Below, piece after piece: positions 56,984 through 64,000 of a stretch of 64,000 nucleotides of DNA; position 1 is the stretch's first letter, and each line of letters begins with the position of its first letter. The stretch comes from Phycisphaerales bacterium (GTDB lineage Bacteria; Planctomycetota; Phycisphaerae; Phycisphaerales; UBA1924): the NCBI GenBank assembly GCA_016709445.1, contig JADJMV010000001.1, positions 248,001 to 312,000 on the forward strand, written 5' to 3'. Under the pieces are notes generated by a model. The model saw only the letters and a program-made list of their open reading frames with translations, searched no databases and was not told the DNA's origin. The position numbers and the translations under genes are program-made.

Positions 56984-59593
56984 TCAACCGCCGCCGGGGT
57001 CGGTCGCGTTGTCGATCGCTTCGAGTTGCCCATCGACGAAGGTCACGTAGGAGTGCTCCTCGCCGAAGAGTTCGACGAATCTGGCGCGGATCGCCAGGAG
57101 GGCCGCACGACCCTCTTCGGGGTGGCCGAGGCGTGCGAGCAGCCCGGCTTCGAGGGCGCGGTTCATGAGGGTGACGTAGTGGTCGGGCCCGAGCCCGATC
57201 TCGCCCTCCTGCACGGCCTCCCGGGCGTAGCCGCGGGCCTCATCGAAGCGCCCGCTCAGCCTGAGGGCGTTGGCGATGTTGAAGAGCACGATGACGCGGT
57301 CGAGGTGCCCGACCGGCTGACGGGTGCGGAACCCATCGAGCGCGCGCTTGTAGAGCTCGATGGCCTCGGCGCGTTCCGCCTCGTCGCCACGACGCAGCAC
57401 CGAGGCCAGATCGCTGACGGTCACGAGCGTGTCGGGGTGCTGGGGACCGAGCGTCCGCTCCTGAGCGGCGAGCACGGAGCGGAGCGGCTCGACGGCGTCG
57501 GTGTGGCGGCCGGTCAGCGTGTAGATGGAGGCGAGGTCCTTGCGGGCAATGAGCGTGTTGGGGTTGTCCGAGCCATAGAGCGACTCGAGGCGGGCGACGG
57601 CGTGGATCAGCAGCGCCTCCGCCTCGTCGAATCGCTCGAGGTTGCGGTCGAGGCGGGCTAGATCGGCCTGGGTGCGCAGGGTGGTCTCGTGATCGGGGCC
57701 GAGGGCGGCGGTGCGTCCCTCGATGACCTGCCTGAGGAGGCGCTCGCCCTCTTCCAGGTTCCCCTGGTCCTGCCGGAGCGTGGCGAGGTCGTGGAGCACC
57801 GTGAGCGTCTGCGGTGCGTATGGGCCGAAGTGCTCGACGTGCAACGCGTAGGCGCGAGCGAGCTGCTCCTCGGCCTCGTCGTGGCGTCCCAGGCTGGTGT
57901 AGGTCGCCCCGATCATCGCGCGCACGCCCGCCTCCACGCGGGGCTGGCCGGCGAGGTCGGCGGTGACGCGCTCCAGGGCGTCGTCGAGCGCCTCGCCGAC
58001 AGTGGCCTCGGTCCCCAGGGAGCGCGGGTCCGCGGCCCCGATGACCGAGCGCATGTAGTCGTTGACCGCGACGCTCACGGCGAAAGCGTCCCGCGCAGCC
58101 GACTCGGCCTCGATCGCCCGGTCGCGCTCGGCCTCGACCACGAGCACGTGGCGCCAGCCGCCGAGCGCGACGGCGACGACGGCTGCCAGTCCGATGGTGG
58201 CCGCAAGAGGGTTCCGACGAAACCACAGCGTGCCTCGTGCGAGCGGGGGCAGGGGGTGCACGGTTGTGGGCCGGTTGGCGATCCAGGCGCCGAGGTCGTC
58301 GGCCATCGCGGTGGCGGAGAGGTATCGCTCGGCGGGGTCGTGGGCTGCGGCGTGCCGACAAATGGCGGCGAGCGTGCGGTCGATGCGCGCGACGTCCTCG
58401 AGGGCGGGCGGGCTCTCGCGCACCTGCTCGATCACGTCGAGAGCGGCGCGGGTGGAGCCTGGGCGCGGCGAGAACGGCGCACGCCCGCTGAGCACGGCGG
58501 CGAGGGTCGCACCGAGCGAATAGATGTCCGAGAGGGGGGTGGGACGCTCGCCCCGCGCCTGCTCGGGGGACATGAATGCTGGTGTCCCGGTGATGCGCTT
58601 GCCCTCGGCATTGATGCTGACGGTGTGCGCCGGAGAATCGCTCTGGACGCCCGGGGGCGAGAGGACGGCCAGCCCGAAGTCCGCCACCATGGGGCGCCCG
58701 CGCGGGGTGAGCAGGATATTGCCCGGCTTGATATCCCCGTGTGTGACGCCCCGGGCGTGAGCGGCCGAGACGGCGCGGCAGACCGCCTCCATCACCCGCG
58801 CCGCCTCGCGCGGCGCGAGGCCGCCCGCGCCGACGGCCGTCTCCTCCAACGACCGGCCGACGCGGACGGCCGCGGGATCCTCCGCTGTGGGCGCCGCGTC
58901 CCCCACGAGTTGCGCGTCGATATACAGCAGGCCGGCATCGGCGAATCGCCCGGCCGAGTGCACCCGCACGATGTGGTCGTGGTCGAGGCCGGCCGCGGCG
59001 CGCGCCTCGGCGAGCAACTCTTCAGCCTCGCCCTCCGAGGGTTCGGGGAGCAGCTTGAGCGCTACCTGGCGCTGGAGCGACGAGTCCCAGGCCCGCCAGA
59101 CCTCGCCGAAGGAGCCCCGCCCCAACCGCTCGCGCAGCTCATACGAGCCGAGGTGGTCGCCCGCGGCCGCCGCGGGGGCCGGACCACCGGGTGCGCCCTC
59201 CACCTGGCTCCCGAACACCTGGAAGAACCCGACGACCAGGTCGATCTCGTCGGCGAGCTCGGGCAGGCGATGCTTGAGGCGCGACGCCACCGCGGGGTCG
59301 GCGCGGTCTTCCCGGCGCGCCAGCTCGCACATGAGGAGCGAGCGGCACGCCTCAGGACGCGTCTTCAGCTCGGGTACGAGGGCGGCGTAGGTCTCGACCG
59401 TCGCGGGCTCGCCCCGGTCCCATCGCTCCTCGGCGTCGGCGGCCAGCAGTTCGGCGAGGGCCGCCTCGTCGGCGAGGATCTGCGGCGTCAGGGCTCGGCC
59501 CACCGCCTCCGCCCCCTGCCCCGACGCCCACGCGAGGCGGACCGATCGCGCCGAGGGGTTCTCGGGCCCAGAGATAAGGGGGTCGTCGGGCAT
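56984..59593 (-). CDS. Ser/Thr protein kinase with C-terminal TPRs
   Basis: An 869-residue kinase. After a helical N-terminal region (1-145) comes the kinase domain: glycine loop LGRGSFGEVW (about 157-167), catalytic K180, HGDIKPGN at 285-292 with HGD in place of HRD (a non-RD kinase), and DFG at 305-307. A TM helix lies at about 464-480, after which come TPR repeats (about 560-860: DEAEEQLARAYALHVEHFGP, EAEALLIHAVARLESLYGS, AVEPLRSVLAAQERTLGP). Planctomycetes have many such receptors, often next to ECF sigma factors. It is divergent from one here (85 bp). Confidence 0.92.
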   Translation of the reverse strand: MPDDPLISGPENPSARSVRLAWASGQGAEAVGRALTPQILADEAALAELLAADAEERWDRGEPATVETYAALVPELKTRPEACRSLLMCELARREDRADPAVASRLKHRLPELADEIDLVVGFFQVFGSQVEGAPGGPAPAAAAGDHLGSYELRERLGRGSFGEVWRAWDSSLQRQVALKLLPEPSEGEAEELLAEARAAAGLDHDHIVRVHSAGRFADAGLLYIDAQLVGDAAPTAEDPAAVRVGRSLEETAVGAGGLAPREAARVMEAVCRAVSAAHARGVTHGDIKPGNILLTPRGRPMVADFGLAVLSPPGVQSDSPAHTVSINAEGKRITGTPAFMSPEQARGERPTPLSDIYSLGATLAAVLSGRAPFSPRPGSTRAALDVIEQVRESPPALEDVARIDRTLAAICRHAAAHDPAERYLSATAMADDLGAWIANRPTTVHPLPPLARGTLWFRRNPLAATIGLAAVVAVALGGWRHVLVVEAERDRAIEAESAARDAFAVSVAVNDYMRSVIGAADPRSLGTEATVGEALDDALERVTADLAGQPRVEAGVRAMIGATYTSLGRHDEAEEQLARAYALHVEHFGPYAPQTLTVLHDLATLRQDQGNLEEGERLLRQVIEGRTAALGPDHETTLRTQADLARLDRNLERFDEAEALLIHAVARLESLYGSDNPNTLIARKDLASIYTLTGRHTDAVEPLRSVLAAQERTLGPQHPDTLVTVSDLASVLRRGDEAERAEAIELYKRALDGFRTRQPVGHLDRVIVLFNIANALRLSGRFDEARGYAREAVQEGEIGLGPDHYVTLMNRALEAGLLARLGHPEEGRAALLAIRARFVELFGEEHSYVTFVDGQLEAIDNATDPGGG

Positions 59594-59678
59594 GGTCGGG
59601 GCGCTTTGGGAACCGGGCACGAAACCGTACCATGATGCCAGAGTGCGGCCGATCGTGCCGCGTGACGAGATTCCCCAC

Positions 59679-60251
59679 ATGAGCGAGCCGGCCGCACTTT
59701 CTGCCTTTCTTACCCGTGCCTCGGGCGACGATCCCCGGGAGCGGGATCGCGCCTACGGCGAGCTGGTCCGCTGGGTCCGGATCGTGGTGCGGGCCGAGAT
59801 GGGGCGGCGGCTCCGCGACCACCGCGAGTCGGCGGATGTCTGCCAGTCGATCGCCAAGAGCTTCGTGGACGACTTCGAAGGCGGTCACGTTCGGTTCGAC
59901 AACGAACGGGCGCTGGCGGGCTACCTGCGCCTGGCGGTGCGGAACAAGCTGGCCGAGCTGGCCCGCATGGACGGCGCCCTGAAGCGTGGGGGAGGTGTTC
60001 GAGCGATCAGCGAGGATGATGCGAGGCCACTCGCCGAGGGGGACACCGAGGAGCGGACGCTTGCCGGCGCGGGCTGGGAGCGTCTGCGCGGGACTCTGAC
60101 CGATGAGGATCGCCACCTGGCCGAGCTGCGGATGCGTGGGCTCGAATGGGAGACGATCGGCGAGCAGCTCGGCACGAACGCGGCCGCGGCGAGGCAGCGC
60201 TTCAGCCGGATCGTGCGCAGACTGCGCGAGGACGCCTCTCCCGATTTGTAG
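59679..60251 (+). CDS. ECF-like sigma factor (planctomycete type)
   Basis: A 190-residue sigma factor with a region 2-like part (YGELVRWVRIVVRAEMGRRL, CQSIAKSFVDDFEGG, YLRLAVRNKLAELARMDGAL) and region 4 (DEDRHLAELRMRGLEWETIG, AAARQRFSRIVRRLRED). Such factors are common in planctomycetes and often pair with a kinase gene, as here (divergent start 85 bp away). Start at 59679 (MSEPAALSAF) is preferred; an earlier in-frame Met overlaps the kinase start. Confidence 0.88.
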   Translation: MSEPAALSAFLTRASGDDPRERDRAYGELVRWVRIVVRAEMGRRLRDHRESADVCQSIAKSFVDDFEGGHVRFDNERALAGYLRLAVRNKLAELARMDGALKRGGGVRAISEDDARPLAEGDTEERTLAGAGWERLRGTLTDEDRHLAELRMRGLEWETIGEQLGTNAAAARQRFSRIVRRLREDASPDL

Positions 60252-60365
60252 CGGGGATCTTCCCCGCCGCGACTCCCGTTCGAGAATCCGATCATCGTCC
60301 GCTCGTCTGCGCCTCAGGCAGAAACCTTGCCGGGCAGCGGCAGAAGTCCGGTTGTGACAGCGAGT

Positions 60366-61997
60366 TCAGGAACCGTGGCTCTCGGACTTGGGCCGAGCGG
60401 TGAACGCCGCCTCCGCCAGGTCGATGGCCCGCCCCAGGGCCGCGGCCTTGTTGACCGTCTCCATGAACTCCGGCTCGGGCTTCGAATCGGCCACGATGCC
60501 TCCCGCGGCCTGGATGTGGTAGGTCCAGCCGTCTTGTTTGCCGGTGTGCGAGCCGGTCGGCACCACCATGGTCCGCAGGGCGAGCGCGATATCCATCTCG
60601 CCGTCGAAGGAGACGTACCCCATCCCGCCCCCGTAGGGCCCGCGGCGCACGGGCTCGAGTTCGTCGATGATCTGGAGGGCCCGGATCTTGGGCGCGCCGG
60701 AGATCGTGCCGACGGGCAGCGTCGCGACCAGCGCGTCCCAGGCGTCGAGCCCCTCGCGCAGCGTGCCGGTCACGGTCGAGCTGATGTGCATGACGTGGCT
60801 GTACCGCTCGATCTCCATGATCGTCGGCAGGTCGACCGTGCCGGCGATGGCCACCTTCCCCACGTCGTTGCGGCCCAGGTCAACCAGCATGACGTGCTCG
60901 GCGCACTCCTTCTGGTCGGCGAGCAGCTCGCGCTCGAGGGCCTTGTCCTCCTCCGTCGTGCCGCCCCGGCGGCGCGTGCCCGCCAGCGGCCGATTGGTCA
61001 GCACGAGCGAGCCGTCGGCCTGACGCCGGACGCGGCAGAGGATCTCCGGGCTCGACGCGACCAGGATGCACCCTTCACACTGCATGTAGACCATGTAGGG
61101 GCTGGGGTTGACGGCGCGGAGCGAGCGGTAGACGTCGAACGGGTCCACCGCGCTGCGCCGCTCGAACCGCTGCCCGATCACGACCTGGAAGATGTCGCCG
61201 GCGCGGATGTATTCGAGCGCCCGCTCGACCATGGCCGCGTGCTCGGCGCGTGTGGTGTTCGAGGGCATCGGCGACACCGGCGCCTCGCCCCCAACGCGTC
61301 CGGAGGGCAGGGGTTTGGCGTGGCGCTGGATCTGTTCGACCCGCGCCTCGAGCTTGGCGAGCGCGGCGTCGTAGCTGGCACCCGGGTCGTCGTCCGGGTC
61401 GACCAGCGCCACCTGCACCACGTGGACGAGCTTGGCGACGTGGTCGAACGCGACGACGCCGTCGTAGAGCGCAAAGTGCAGGTCGGGAAGCTCGCGATCG
61501 TCGGTCGGCGCGTGCGCGAAGGCGAGCTTCTCGGGCTCGGCGTACCGCACGGTGTCGTAGCTGGCGTAGCCGAACCACCCCCCGAGCGGGCAGCGGGGGA
61601 GCGCCTCGCGGGGCGACCTCGCCGGAGGCTGGACGAGCCGCACGCGCTCGGTCAGCTGTCTCGGCGCGAGGAGGGGGTTCATGGCGTCGCCCTCGCTCCG
61701 GGTGCCGCGCGCGTGGTCGGTCACGCGGACGCCGTGCTGGTAGGCCACGACCTCGACGATTGGCTGCGCCCCGAGGATCGAGTACCGCCCCTGCCGTTCG
61801 CCGCCTTCGACCGATTCGAGCAGGAAAGAGGGGGCCGTCCGCTCGTCGCGGGCCACCAGTCGCCTATAGCAGAGGACGGGGGTGAGTTGGTCGGAGAGCA
61901 GGCGGACCGACATCGGCACGGCGAGCACCGCGTCCGGTGTCGCGCCCCGCTCGCGGGCAACCAATCCAAGGAATTCGTCCTTCGTCAGGCTCGGCAT
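60366..61997 (-). CDS. trpE: anthranilate synthase component I
   Basis: A 543-residue chorismate-utilising enzyme of tryptophan synthesis that makes anthranilate with TrpG. The N-terminal domain has the feedback-type LLESVEGG segment. The C-terminal domain holds RAGDIFQVVIGQRFERR, ILVASSPEILCRV, NRPLAGTRRRG, VDLGRNDVGKVA, and PVGTISGAPKIRALQIIDEL. No glutaminase subunit is fused or adjacent, and no leader peptide or attenuator is visible. It is divergent from the secreted unknown (36 bp). Confidence 0.96.
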   Translation of the reverse strand: MPSLTKDEFLGLVARERGATPDAVLAVPMSVRLLSDQLTPVLCYRRLVARDERTAPSFLLESVEGGERQGRYSILGAQPIVEVVAYQHGVRVTDHARGTRSEGDAMNPLLAPRQLTERVRLVQPPARSPREALPRCPLGGWFGYASYDTVRYAEPEKLAFAHAPTDDRELPDLHFALYDGVVAFDHVAKLVHVVQVALVDPDDDPGASYDAALAKLEARVEQIQRHAKPLPSGRVGGEAPVSPMPSNTTRAEHAAMVERALEYIRAGDIFQVVIGQRFERRSAVDPFDVYRSLRAVNPSPYMVYMQCEGCILVASSPEILCRVRRQADGSLVLTNRPLAGTRRRGGTTEEDKALERELLADQKECAEHVMLVDLGRNDVGKVAIAGTVDLPTIMEIERYSHVMHISSTVTGTLREGLDAWDALVATLPVGTISGAPKIRALQIIDELEPVRRGPYGGGMGYVSFDGEMDIALALRTMVVPTGSHTGKQDGWTYHIQAAGGIVADSKPEPEFMETVNKAAALGRAIDLAEAAFTARPKSESHGS

Positions 61998-62033
61998 CGC
62001 GGCCAGAGTGTACGCGGACGATAGAGTCCGGCG

Positions 62034-63950
62034 ATGAGACGCACCCCCGCTCCGTCCCTCGCGGTCGCCCTCCTCGCCGCGGCCCTCTTCGCGCCCTGCG
62101 CCGCCGCACAGGACGCCCCCCAGCCCAAGGGCGCCGAACTCCCGCCGGGCGCCGTGCTGGGCCGTCGTGCCGGCATGGCGATGGCGAGCCGCAAGGTCAT
62201 CCCCGTCGTGGTGGTCGTGCCCGATCCGGCCAGCTACGCCGACGCCGTCGCGGAATGGACACCCGAGGCGATCTACCCCGTGCTGATCGACGATGGCTCG
62301 TGGGAGGCGACGCAGAATATCGCGAGGTTCGTCCGCGGCTTCCGCCCCGATGCGGTGGTCCGCTGGAGCGCCGACGCGGCCAAGACGAGGGGTTCGCGCG
62401 AGATGCGGGCGCGCCGGGCGGTGCCGAGGGCGCGGGCGCTGGCCTTCGAGGCCTTTGCGAATTCGTGGGGGGTCGGTGTCGATGACGATGCGGGAGCCGC
62501 CGAGACAGACCTGCGACTCGTCCGCCGCTGGATCGAGCTAAACCACGCCCCCCCCGGGGTGGTGATCGCCGACGAGCGCGACCCGGCGTGGACGGCGGCG
62601 CTGGCGATCGCGGCGGCGCGTGGCGAGCCGATCTGTTGGCTGACGCTGCCGAAGCTTGTCGTTGATGCGACGCTCAGCCCGGAGGAGGCGGAGGGGCTGT
62701 GCTCGCAGATCGAGCAGTATTGTGCCGACACGCACCTTGAGTGGGCCGGGCTGGGAGACCTGCTCGACGCGGTGACCATTTGCGCCGCCCTGCCCGCGCG
62801 GATCCAGACCGGCCAGGGCGAATTCGTCGCCACGACCGACGACATCGGGAGGCTCGCCGCGCCGGGGTCGGCAGAGATGGTGCGCACCGGCGCGCGTTGG
62901 GCGTGGGCCGGACAGGTATTCGGCTCGGAGCCCGAGGCGGCCTATCGCGCCATGTGCGGGATCTTCCTGCGCATCCACAGCGCCTGGATCTTCGACGGCT
63001 ACGGCTCCACCGAGCCGTGGGTGCAGTGGGACGGTACCAAGGCTGGTGACATACTCAAGCAGGCCGGCCTTGCCGTCGCGGTCGAGGACGAACCGCACAA
63101 CACGCTCCGTGACTGGCGGCTCCGCGCCGAAAGGCCGATCCGGGCCGATCTCGTGCTCGTCAATTCGAGCGGCAATCGCGGCTTCTTCAACCTGCCCGGC
63201 GGCAAGGGCGAGCCGGGCGATACGCCGTTCCTGGACGTGCCGGCTGCCATGCATATGGCCCATTCCTTCTCGGCCGCCGCGCCGGGGCGGCGAGAGACGG
63301 TCGCCGGGCGATGGCTTGAGCGCGGTGTCTACGCGTATGTGGGCTCGGTGCACGAGCCCTTCCTGCAAGCGTTCGTCCCGACGCCGGTACTCGCCCAGCG
63401 ACTCCTCGGTGGGTTTGCGCTCGGCGCCGCCGCCCGCCTGGATAACGGGCCGGTGTGGCGCATCGCCGTGGTGGGAGACCCGCTCGTCGCGTGGGGTCCG
63501 GACCCCGAGCGCATCGCGGCTGAGACGCCCCTCGAAGGGGTCGCTCCTGTCGCGGACGACATGAAGACCGCCGCGACGGAGGGACGCTACGCGGACGCCG
63601 TCCGGGGCCTGGTGCTGCTTGGGCGGGACAGCGACGCGGCAAGGCTCGTCGCGGCGCTGCTGCGTGACAAGCCCGAGGTGCTCGACGCACCCCTGGCACG
63701 GGAAGCGCTCTTCGCCCTCTTCTCGACGGGGATGGACGCCGAATTCCTCCGCTGCTACGCCGCGCTGACACCGGAGGACGCCTCGGACGGGGCCGCCGTC
63801 GATGCGTTGTGGTTTGTGGGCCGTCGCGCGGTCCGCGAGCAGGGCGGACTGCGCGAGGCCGCGATTTCGCTGCTCGCCGCCCACGCACGCGAGGATCAAA
63901 GGGAGTCGGATGCCGCCGAACTGCTGCAGCTCGGCGCCGGGCGCCCCTGA
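62034..63950 (+). CDS. large secreted protein of unknown function (gingipain/TIGR03790-like tail?)
   Basis: A 638-residue secreted protein. Signal peptide (MRRTPAPSLAVALLAAALFA), then a mixed alpha/beta region. The second half has YVGSVHEPFLQAFVPTPVL, RLLGGFALGAAARLDNGPVW and VVGDPLVAWG, resembling the C-terminal part of C25/gingipain-like or TIGR03790-type domains. A helical tail of about 110 residues follows. No catalytic His-Cys pair could be assigned. Possibly a surface protease relative or a planctomycete-specific exoprotein. The downstream end of the window (63951-64000) shows nothing. Confidence 0.55.
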   Translation: MRRTPAPSLAVALLAAALFAPCAAAQDAPQPKGAELPPGAVLGRRAGMAMASRKVIPVVVVVPDPASYADAVAEWTPEAIYPVLIDDGSWEATQNIARFVRGFRPDAVVRWSADAAKTRGSREMRARRAVPRARALAFEAFANSWGVGVDDDAGAAETDLRLVRRWIELNHAPPGVVIADERDPAWTAALAIAAARGEPICWLTLPKLVVDATLSPEEAEGLCSQIEQYCADTHLEWAGLGDLLDAVTICAALPARIQTGQGEFVATTDDIGRLAAPGSAEMVRTGARWAWAGQVFGSEPEAAYRAMCGIFLRIHSAWIFDGYGSTEPWVQWDGTKAGDILKQAGLAVAVEDEPHNTLRDWRLRAERPIRADLVLVNSSGNRGFFNLPGGKGEPGDTPFLDVPAAMHMAHSFSAAAPGRRETVAGRWLERGVYAYVGSVHEPFLQAFVPTPVLAQRLLGGFALGAAARLDNGPVWRIAVVGDPLVAWGPDPERIAAETPLEGVAPVADDMKTAATEGRYADAVRGLVLLGRDSDAARLVAALLRDKPEVLDAPLAREALFALFSTGMDAEFLRCYAALTPEDASDGAAVDALWFVGRRAVREQGGLREAAISLLAAHAREDQRESDAAELLQLGAGRP

Positions 63951-64000
63951 CAGAGCCGCGGCGGTGGGGTCGCAGCGGGGGCGGTTGATTGTCCGACGAT

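Noticed and set aside
57689..59635. A long rightward open frame antisense to the kinase gene.
   Set aside because: It lacks domain motifs and mirrors the kinase; the kinase has all catalytic signatures in frame.

Overview
The window is high-GC DNA with densely packed genes. It looks like a planctomycete of the class Phycisphaerae. The evidence is a run of secreted proteins ending in a two-repeat dockerin module with a near-terminal Gly-Cys, three proteins ending in a VPAPG...RRRR (PEP-CTERM-like) tail, a non-RD Ser/Thr kinase paired with an ECF-type sigma factor, a diderm Bam/Skp/Lpx cluster, and futalosine-route menaquinone synthesis (mqnA). I saw no tRNA, rRNA, CRISPR array, transposase or phage gene.

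Layout. 0.1-2.4 kb: gatC, a DUF2314-type lipoprotein and gatA. 2.4-8.4 kb: a membrane-anchored unknown, the rplM-rpsI operon with an intrinsic terminator, a CPBP protease, an unknown membrane protein, a prepilin-like protein and a lipoprotein. 8.5-13.8 kb: bamA-skp-lpxD-lpxC, all leftward. 14.1-17.9 kb: a two-TM small protein, dnaN and transketolase. 18.0-33.7 kb: an all-leftward secretome island of nine genes: two LamG-dockerin paralogs at its flanks or near them, a propeller-dockerin protein coupled to a lipoprotein, an M14 carboxypeptidase-dockerin, a metzincin/beta-helix-dockerin, a subtilisin-dockerin, a VPAPG-tailed protein and a VPAPG-tailed sugar dehydrogenase. 33.8-38.0 kb: gatB, a divergent sigma-70-like protein and mqnA. 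38.1-42.7 kb: a third VPAPG-tailed protein, a sulfotransferase, a NeuD-type acyltransferase and a secreted beta-helix protein. 42.7-54.3 kb: an ECF sigma/anti-sigma pair, leuS, folC, a zinc-ribbon membrane protein, pdxJ, a glycosyltransferase, a 2-hydroxyacid dehydrogenase, a GNAT enzyme and clpS. 54.4-64 kb: an FG-GAP/dockerin protein, a Ser/Thr kinase with TPRs, its divergent ECF sigma, trpE and a large secreted unknown.

How the parts fit. Housekeeping genes (translation, replication clamp, outer-membrane assembly, cofactors) are interspersed with an extracellular degradation and binding programme. The dockerin proteins carry peptidases, lectin-like and propeller domains. Two different C-terminal sorting tails alternate within one block, which suggests two surface-anchoring routes serving one function.

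Quality caution. At least eleven single-base frameshifts interrupt otherwise intact conserved genes (gatA, lpxC twice, tkt twice, leuS and others). Most sit in G or C runs and are best read as sequencing or assembly errors, so I annotate each such gene as one CDS across the shift.
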